Positions 17,310-22,708 of a stretch of DNA of 22,708 bases are shown here, piece by piece. Positions within the stretch are counted from its first letter, which is position 1. Each line of letters starts with the position of its first letter. The notes below the pieces were generated by a model. The model did no database searches. It saw only the letters and a program-made list of their open reading frames with translations, and was not told where the DNA came from. The DNA is taken from contig LT649505.1 of assembly GCA_900128395.1 (NCBI GenBank), forward strand, positions 1 to 22,708. The letters are read 5' to 3'. Both the position numbers and the translations under genes were made by a program. Source of the DNA: Stramenopiles sp. TOSAG23-2 (lineage: Eukaryota; Sar).

Positions 17310-17479
17310 CTAAATAATGCCATTTTTATTTTCTTTATTATCAGGATATTTATATTATTAGAATTATAAATGTAGATTTTAAACTATTATTAGAATTATA
17401 TACTCACATCTCACAGGGGTTCGTATGATGCTATGCGCTTTTTTCCTCCCTATGTATATGCACATATGTTTTTTTTCTT

Positions 17480-18418
17480 TTACAATTTACTCCTGTTTGT
17501 AAGATCAGTGCTATTACTACCATTTCCAAGATATAATGTTACAATAACACTTATATCGTCAAGCTTTCCACCAACATAATTATATCCATATTTCCTACCT
17601 TCTACAGTAAAAGGTGAGATATATCGTGGATCATTTCCATTTCTAGATGCAGCTTTTGCAATCTCAAATGCAAATTTATTTAGCATTTCTTTTAATTTTT
17701 TCATAATATCATTATCACTACTATTCCCTTCTCTTCGATTTACAATATTTACAAATTGACTTTGAAATGATTTAGATATACCAATCAGATCTTTATCAAA
17801 TAAATTATCAAAAACTCCGTCCGTCCCACAAATAATAAAGTCACCAGTCTTAACATTTGCTTTAATAATATCAGCTTCAGTTGGGTTATTTCCAGATCTA
17901 CTGCCGTGACGCTCTAGTTGATATGGAAAATTAAAGTCAAATTGCTGTGGCTTTGAACTTAAAATTAAATTTCCAAAGTTCCTTATTACTTTAAACCCCG
18001 AATCCCCAATATTTGCAGCAGTTAACTCGTTTTTATCGATATCTACATGAATTACAAGAGCAGTAGAACTACCCAACGATGTTGTTTGAGAGTGAGCTTT
18101 GATTAAAATTTGTAAAGGATCGACTAATTTCTCTTGATCTACCGCGATATTTGCAAAATTCATTAGTTCTCTCGAATAAATACCTGGGTCAACTCCACGG
18201 CTGGCCCACCCACCAACACCATCTGCAATTCCTACTACTTGTTTTGAATCATTTATAAAATATGAATCTTCCCCACCTAATTTTGGTTCTAGATCATAAA
18301 TTCGATTTGCTTTATCCGGGTGGGGTATAATTGCACTTCCACTTATCATATTTCCAGTATTCTCCTCTCTTACATAAATCTCTTGTGCCAGCCCAGCCAC
18401 AGCCCGGCCAGCTTGCAT
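17480..18418 (-). CDS. PPM/PP2C-type protein phosphatase, PTC7-like
   Basis: This 312-residue protein has the full PPM motif set: GGEDSYF (Asp51), GIADGVGGW (Asp66), SSTALV, ANIGDSGF, ICGTDGVFDNL (Asp200) and GGKLDDISVI (Asp287/288), so the two-metal site is intact. It should be a Mn/Mg-dependent Ser/Thr phosphatase. The variants (VGGWASRGVDPG after the second Asp, FFPYQL-like segment, the LDDISV ending) are those of the PTC7/TA-PP2C branch, whose yeast member acts in mitochondria on coenzyme Q synthesis. This N-terminus (MQAGRAVAGLAQEIYVR) is short and contains basic residues, so targeting is possible but unproved. The start at 18418 is the only upstream ATG in frame; a stop lies about 50 bases further upstream. 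It diverges from the acyltransferase-like gene. Confidence 0.92.
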   Translation of the reverse strand: MQAGRAVAGLAQEIYVREENTGNMISGSAIIPHPDKANRIYDLEPKLGGEDSYFINDSKQVVGIADGVGGWASRGVDPGIYSRELMNFANIAVDQEKLVDPLQILIKAHSQTTSLGSSTALVIHVDIDKNELTAANIGDSGFKVIRNFGNLILSSKPQQFDFNFPYQLERHGSRSGNNPTEADIIKANVKTGDFIICGTDGVFDNLFDKDLIGISKSFQSQFVNIVNRREGNSSDNDIMKKLKEMLNKFAFEIAKAASRNGNDPRYISPFTVEGRKYGYNYVGGKLDDISVIVTLYLGNGSNSTDLTNRSKL

Positions 18419-18885
18419 TAACGTTTTATCACACCTGATTGTAGGATGGACGCAAGAAAAATTTTATTACTATCTATAATATCCGATATTATCCGATAGA
18501 TTATTCTACATATACAGGTGCACAGGCCGCAGGGGATAATTATACATGGGCATACCACTACATTGTGTGACAGTGCTATTTCCATACTATATTATGACAA
18601 CAGCTTTTTTATTTTACCTTTGCCAGCTTGTACTACACAATAACAACAAAAAAACACAAGTTGCAAGTGTTACAGTTATATATATATATCATACTACTGT
18701 CCATTACAAACGATATTTTTCTTTCTAAAGACTTTGGCAACTTGCACAAATAATCATATTAAAAAAAAATGCATGTAGATGCTAGTTATAAATAGATTGA
18801 TACAATATAAATTCCATATACTTTATACAATTCGTAAATATATTATAATTGTAGTACTACTCTATATATATATACAAAGTACCGT
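18419..18885. other. Divergent promoter region, no convincing gene
   Basis: This gap holds a short direct repeat TATCCGATA/TTATCCGATA at about 18479-18499 and a (TA)n tract ending about 13 bases before the ATG at 18886. A 60-codon frame at 18546-18728 has no recognisable content. Confidence 0.35.
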
Positions 18886-20751
18886 ATGATATTATCAGCA
18901 ACAGCATCGTCACCAAACGTATTAGCACGCTATGATTCGTTGCCACCTGGTTATACACCTTTAAAAAGTCATAAAAATGTCTTCGATGAAATTGAGGATG
19001 AAGATCTATTGCCGTTATTGCATTCAGCTTCTAAAAGTATTTTGCGCAAACACCAAGAGCAAGCAGAAATGGAGAAAAAGCGGACATGCTGGTCGAAATT
19101 AACACGCCATGATTTCAACTTGCCGTCTGTATCAAATAATGTGCAAAATATTCCAAGAGAAAAAACTTATATTCAAGTCATTGATATGTTTAAAGCAATT
19201 GCTGCAATATGGTTATTATTTTTTCGTATTGCATATTATTTAAGTCAAACATACGACGTTACTCGAAAAAACACTAATAATCCAACTCCATCATCTATTT
19301 TCAAATGTTTAGACACTAGTTTATTAATTCATGCCGATTTAGCATTTGATATTTTATTATTAATATCTGGTTTTCTTATAAGTCGACCGTGGTATTTATA
19401 TTTTGTAAAAATGGCAAATAATTCTGGAAATAGAATTTTTGTCATTAAATGTATTAAGACATATTGCAAATTCCTATTTAATAAATCCATGCGTATTTGT
19501 CCAATATATTACGTTGGTTTGATTATCATAATTTTATTCAATTATATAGACAATGTTTTAAATGATTTTAGTTATTGCTATGATCATATGTGGCGTATGA
19601 TCACATTTAGCGCCAATCAATATTATAGCCAATATTGTCATAATGAATTTTGGTTTATCAGTTTATTAATTCAATTATACATCGCAACTCCTATCATGAT
19701 ATTCATATCATTCAGTATATATTTAAAATTTACAACAGAAAACCATTTAGAAAGAACATGGATAGCTAGGAATGTATTAATAATTGTTCCAATTGTCATT
19801 TTTATTTATCTTTTAAACGGCAAATATAATTTAAATATGAATGTAAATTCAGAGGCAACAATATTAACTTCTAATTATAGTGTCGGAGATTATTCTCCTA
19901 TTTATCGTGGTGGTATATCATATTTAGTTGGCGTGATAGTGTCCATTTTACAAATCAATCGGAAATATATAGTGAACAACGAGATGCAATATAATAATGA
20001 ATTGGCTAATAAAATTAATTTTAATGATAGTAGTGGAAACAATAGCGATGCGATTGTTCGGAAATTTCATTGTTGTTCAAAAAAAGTTATATGGCCATTA
20101 TTTATAATATTGCTTGTTGTATTGAGTGGTCCAGGCACATATTATACATTTGGACATTGGAAAAACCAAGTAAAAATATGGTATGCTGACAGAGAAGAGA
20201 AGGAAATTGCTGTTACAAAACTTTTATTATTTCGCACGTTATTTACTATATCTGTAGGTATCATTTTTAAATATTGCTTGGAGGTGGAAGAAAATTATAA
20301 TAATATGCGGGTTAATAATGCTACAAGTAGTTTTGAAAGCAACATGACTATGTATGCTGGCAATAATAATAATGGTGATGATGATACCAGTAATGATGAA
20401 CTTGCAAACGAGTATTTATATGATTACGATGATGATGATGATGATATTATGATGTTAGAGGCAATACCGAAAAAATCGTTCTATGGTAAGATCATTACAT
20501 TAAATATATGGAAAACTATATCTAGATTATCATTTATTGGTTTCATTTTTGGTCATTTTATAATTGTTGAAGTCGTCTCTATTTTCAATGATATTGAATT
20601 TATTGAAAATAATGACACAATACGTGTATATTCAATATTGTTTGCATCATTTATTTTATCATCAGGATTTATAATGGTTCTATCAGCAATTTTGTATACA
20701 TATTTTGAGAAGCCTTTATTAATACAGAAGCGTTTACAAGTGTTTGAATAA
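18886..20751 (+). CDS. Acyltransferase-3 family membrane protein (NRF-6/OafA-like) lacking the usual His
   Basis: This 621-residue protein has about ten membrane helices after a soluble N-terminus of some 95 residues. Family landmarks in order: IDMFKAIAAIWLLFF (helix 1), DILLLISGFLIS (matching the FFxxSGFL segment), MRICPIYYVGLI (R-x-x-P-x-Y), NEFWFISLLIQLYIATPI (W-x-L-x-x-x-x-Q), YRGGISYLVGVIVS and a final EKPLL. Members transfer acyl groups across or at membranes, mostly onto sugars or lipids. The R/K-X10-H pair of helix 1, considered essential in this family, reads Lys103-X10-Arg114 here, so the His is lost and activity is doubtful. A Asn/Asp-rich loop (about residues 485-530, from GAT/AAT repeats) lies before the last helices. 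AATAAA overlaps the stop codon (20747-20752). Resemblance to the animal NRF-6 branch is weaker than to the superfamily as a whole. Confidence 0.82.
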   Translation: MILSATASSPNVLARYDSLPPGYTPLKSHKNVFDEIEDEDLLPLLHSASKSILRKHQEQAEMEKKRTCWSKLTRHDFNLPSVSNNVQNIPREKTYIQVIDMFKAIAAIWLLFFRIAYYLSQTYDVTRKNTNNPTPSSIFKCLDTSLLIHADLAFDILLLISGFLISRPWYLYFVKMANNSGNRIFVIKCIKTYCKFLFNKSMRICPIYYVGLIIIILFNYIDNVLNDFSYCYDHMWRMITFSANQYYSQYCHNEFWFISLLIQLYIATPIMIFISFSIYLKFTTENHLERTWIARNVLIIVPIVIFIYLLNGKYNLNMNVNSEATILTSNYSVGDYSPIYRGGISYLVGVIVSILQINRKYIVNNEMQYNNELANKINFNDSSGNNSDAIVRKFHCCSKKVIWPLFIILLVVLSGPGTYYTFGHWKNQVKIWYADREEKEIAVTKLLLFRTLFTISVGIIFKYCLEVEENYNNMRVNNATSSFESNMTMYAGNNNNGDDDTSNDELANEYLYDYDDDDDDIMMLEAIPKKSFYGKIITLNIWKTISRLSFIGFIFGHFIIVEVVSIFNDIEFIENNDTIRVYSILFASFILSSGFIMVLSAILYTYFEKPLLIQKRLQVFE

Positions 20752-20905
20752 AATAAATTTCTCAAAATAAAATAAAATTTTATACCCGGTGATTAAAATT
20801 GAATTTTATTATTTAATTATTACTACTCGTATCATATGGCATATGAGATTTAATTTTTTGATAATCTCATATCATTATTGGAGCGTGTTCGTATTCATAT
20901 ACCCT
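20752..20905. other. Intergenic, AT-rich, nothing recognised
   Basis: The gap contains AATAAA-like sequences directly after the acyltransferase-like gene. A plus-strand frame at 20789-21076 lies opposite the zinc-ribbon-like stretch and is taken as its shadow. Confidence 0.35.
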
Positions 20906-21145
20906 TCAAGCCATACTTCCAATGCATCTTGTTTTTGTACTGGCATCAACATGGCCGAAAGCGAAAGCACAAGTGGAGGCAGGCGTAACGATACGTTTAC
21001 AATGGGCACACTCACCAATGTCCATTTTGCGTTTGTTTACCTAGTTGACCAAATCGCGACGGTTTCACAATATTGACACATAACCAAACTAAAAGATTCA
21101 GACTCCACTGCTTGCCATTTGTGCCCTCCATCACTCCTTGTACAA
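20906..21145 (-). pseudogene. Zinc-ribbon-like coding fragment, apparently frameshifted
   Basis: Reading the minus strand, an open stretch down to a TAA at 21037-21039 contains Cys, GGHKWQAVESESF and MCQYCETVAIW, a C...H-x-W...C-x-x-C arrangement typical of zinc ribbons. In another frame, from about 21040 to the TGA at 20906-20908, it continues with MDIGECAHCKRIV and FGHVDASTKTRCIGSMA, again with C-x-x-C and normal codon use. One base change of frame near 21040 would join the two, so this looks like a decayed gene. A spliced gene with an unseen intron is possible. It follows the methyltransferase stop closely and on the same strand, so it may be part of the same element. Confidence 0.3.
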
Positions 21146-21158
21146 ATTTTTTTAGTAT

Positions 21159-22152
21159 TCAAAGAAGTCCTTTGATATGGTCATTATAATTACAATTACA
21201 GCGATAATCACTTAAGCCTTCCTTTAGACCTTCGTGATTTGTCATAATTCTCGTTGGCTTTTCATATTTTGTCGCGAATCGACAATAATCAACCGTGACA
21301 GTTGGGGTACTTTCTGGAAATTCTATTTCCTTTTCTCTGTTTAGTGCTTCAAGACCTTTCCACAAAAAAGACGTTTCCCCATTTTCAATTGCAAAGTAAA
21401 CGTTACCTCGAAAAACTCCAGGTTTTACAGCCCATGTAATTAATTTCATTGTCTTTTCTAATTGTTTATTTGCAATTATTTCGTTTTCTCGTAATTCAAC
21501 TAACCTTGGTTTTGTAGATTTTTTGTCATCACCTAATGGCTTCTCAGAAGTTCTTGATAAGCCATTTGAAAGCTGTAATGTTGTCCAATAAGTGCATGGT
21601 CTATGGAAAGTAGCATATATGAAATATTGCTGTGTTAGGGGTTTATCTCTTTTATGAGAGTTTAGCGGATAAAATATACTTACTGGCCAAAATGGAGAAA
21701 AATGTCACAAGAGTCCTTAATGTGTACATTATTATGTCTCGCTTCCTGGACATACTTGGTAATCAATTTTTTCAAATCGTCCAAGTCCATGGTGTCCCAA
21801 TCGTTAGTTGAATTGATGGCCTTGTCAAATACTTCCACATACACATGTCGTTTTGCGAATGCTGCTGCTAAACCACACGTTCCAGCAAAAAATTCAATGA
21901 ATATCATATTTTCTTTTGCATTAGCATTTACGTTATTTTTTAGTTCTTGATCTTTTCTTCTGGTATAACGACGTCCCGCAAACCGGTTTTCTTCACAAAA
22001 AACAAGCTTGCAAATGTTTCTTGTGTCGGGAATATATGCATCACTCAAATCATGTGCAGAGGATATTTCTGTTATGTTGGGGTACTCTGTGTATTTTTTC
22101 TTACCAACCTTGTATTCTATTTCTGCTAGGACTGGGCGGTCAGGCTTATATT
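21159..22152 (-). CDS. Cytosine-5 DNA methyltransferase-like protein, 5' end unresolved
   Basis: Exon A (22152-21684) joins exon B (21600-21159) over an 83-bp intron with donor GTAAGT and acceptor CCATAG, giving about 302 codons. Motif I reads IEFFAGTCGLAAAF (an SAM-binding FAGxGG variant with Cys for Gly), followed by an acidic pocket and the WDTMDLDDLKKL stretch. Just after the splice junction the catalytic Pro-Cys appears in HFGQPCTYW; FAIENGETSFLW matches the ENV region. The C-terminus has KPTRIMTN and a Cys/His-rich RCNCNYNDH. These fit small C5-methyltransferase-like enzymes, some of which are carried by mobile elements in protists. No ATG opens the long frame: TTTTCATTGCAG just before 22152 looks like an acceptor, so an upstream exon is missing. 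An internal Met at 21907 would give 221 residues starting just before motif I. The gene could be active or a relic; the change GPPC to GQPC is unusual. Confidence 0.6.
21601..21683 (-). other. 83-bp intron inside the methyltransferase-like gene
   Basis: On the minus strand the intron begins GTAAGTATAT and ends CTTTCCATAG. Splicing in phase 2 gives CA+A (Gln) followed directly by Pro-Cys, restoring the expected catalytic motif. Without splicing the frame stops at 21680. Confidence 0.8.
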
Positions 22153-22708
22153 CTGCAATGAAAATTTTTTTTATAAATGCAATCACTTTAAAACCATTTA
22201 CTTGATGTTTGTTATGTTTCTTATCGATATATCTACATGTCGTCTACAGTAATGTTTATATGTTTCAGCATGTTATAATAAATATATATATATTACTATT
22301 TTGATCAATAGTGAGTAGTGTTAAATATTGTGTCGTATAGTTAATAAAAATTGTGTGGACGATTCCTTATTATGATCCAAAAACAACAATGCTATTTCGA
22401 TGTTATTATAATTCCTGTTGTACACATCCCACGAAAATTTGAAAATTTCACATAATTTTTTTGTGATGCAGTTGATTTTTATATTCGATATTCAATTTAT
22501 GTTGATCAACTTTCGTATCATAATATAGTCACAGTATTAGTTATTTTATATAATATTTCCATTTTCGTCATTTCAGATATTATATTTTATAGTATAATAC
22601 CTAGTATTAAAAATGTTATTATGGCACTACTAAACTTCCCACAAAACAGCAGAACTCTCATTTTATATAAAAAATTAGATACCCACACACACACACACAC
22701 ACACACAC
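22153..22708. other. AT-rich end of the window, possible missing 5' exon, CA microsatellite
   Basis: The sequence just left of 22153 on the minus strand resembles a splice acceptor, so an upstream exon of the methyltransferase should lie here or beyond; none could be placed in phase. A minus-strand open stretch without ATG (22321-22491, 56 codons) has mixed composition (e.g. KLCEIFKFSWDVYNRNYN), but nothing recognisable. The window ends in a (CA)n run from about 22683. Confidence 0.4.

Larger units (their letters stand above)
16900..17479. other. Intergenic region with a cruciform-prone repeat and a possible small ORF
   Basis: No recognised gene. It contains a near-perfect inverted repeat at 17037-17071 and a 45-codon plus-strand ORF at 17172-17309. 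Both flanking genes are on the minus strand, so the upstream control region of the Tudor/SAM gene should lie in its left part. Confidence 0.4.

Noticed and set aside
17405-17440. GGGGTTCG-like sequence as part of a tRNA gene
   Set aside because: No acceptor stem, D arm or anticodon arm could be built around it.
20789-21076. 95-codon plus-strand frame
   Set aside because: Opposite the zinc-ribbon-like minus-strand stretch, which has better coding character.
22321-22491. Minus-strand open stretch as the missing first exon of the methyltransferase gene
   Set aside because: No ATG and no splice donor that joins in the required phase could be found; kept only as a remark.

Overview
The window is AT-rich nuclear DNA of a microbial eukaryote. 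Protein-coding genes lie close together on both strands, most have no intron, and Asn/Asp/Ser runs interrupt several of them (GAT, AAT and AGT microsatellites in frame). The only two introns I can fit are 82 and 83 bp with GTAAGT donors and TAG acceptors. TAA, TAG and TGA all end genes, so the code looks standard. A Tim50-like import subunit, a PTC7-like phosphatase, a BART-domain protein, a CaaX-tailed EF-hand protein, a Wntless-like membrane domain and a bacterial-type RpiB together point to a free-living, probably flagellated protist. A stramenopile or other SAR lineage is my guess, but the sequence alone cannot settle it.

Layout: 547-2169 (+) fuses a dual-specificity phosphatase to a histidine phosphatase. 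2634-3617 (+) is a four-EF-hand protein ending in a prenylation box. 4219-7245 (+) joins an eight-helix Wntless/GOST-like membrane module to a class-3 lipase. 7246-8869 has no complete gene: it holds a short coding-like relic on the minus strand, two hairpins and a strictly 19-bp minisatellite of 26 units. 8870-9844 (+) is a secreted mucin-like Thr/Ala/Pro repeat protein. 10051-11019 (-) is an unrecognised single-span membrane protein. 11432-13000 (+) is Tim50-like. 13210-13836 (-) is RpiB. 14315-14815 (+) is a BART protein. 14946-16899 (-) is a two-exon Tudor/SAM protein. 17480-18418 (-) is a PPM phosphatase. 18886-20751 (+) is an acyltransferase-3 protein whose key His is Arg. 20900-22200 (-) holds a cytosine-5 methyltransferase-like gene, spliced next to its catalytic Pro-Cys, followed by a broken zinc-ribbon-like stretch.

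The genes do not form a pathway. They read as ordinary housekeeping, signalling and membrane genes in a compact protist genome. The parts most worth following are the Wntless-lipase fusion, the phosphatase-phosphatase fusion, the K-X10-R acyltransferase-like protein, the methyltransferase locus and the indel-free 19-bp array. No tRNA, rRNA or CRISPR array was recognised.
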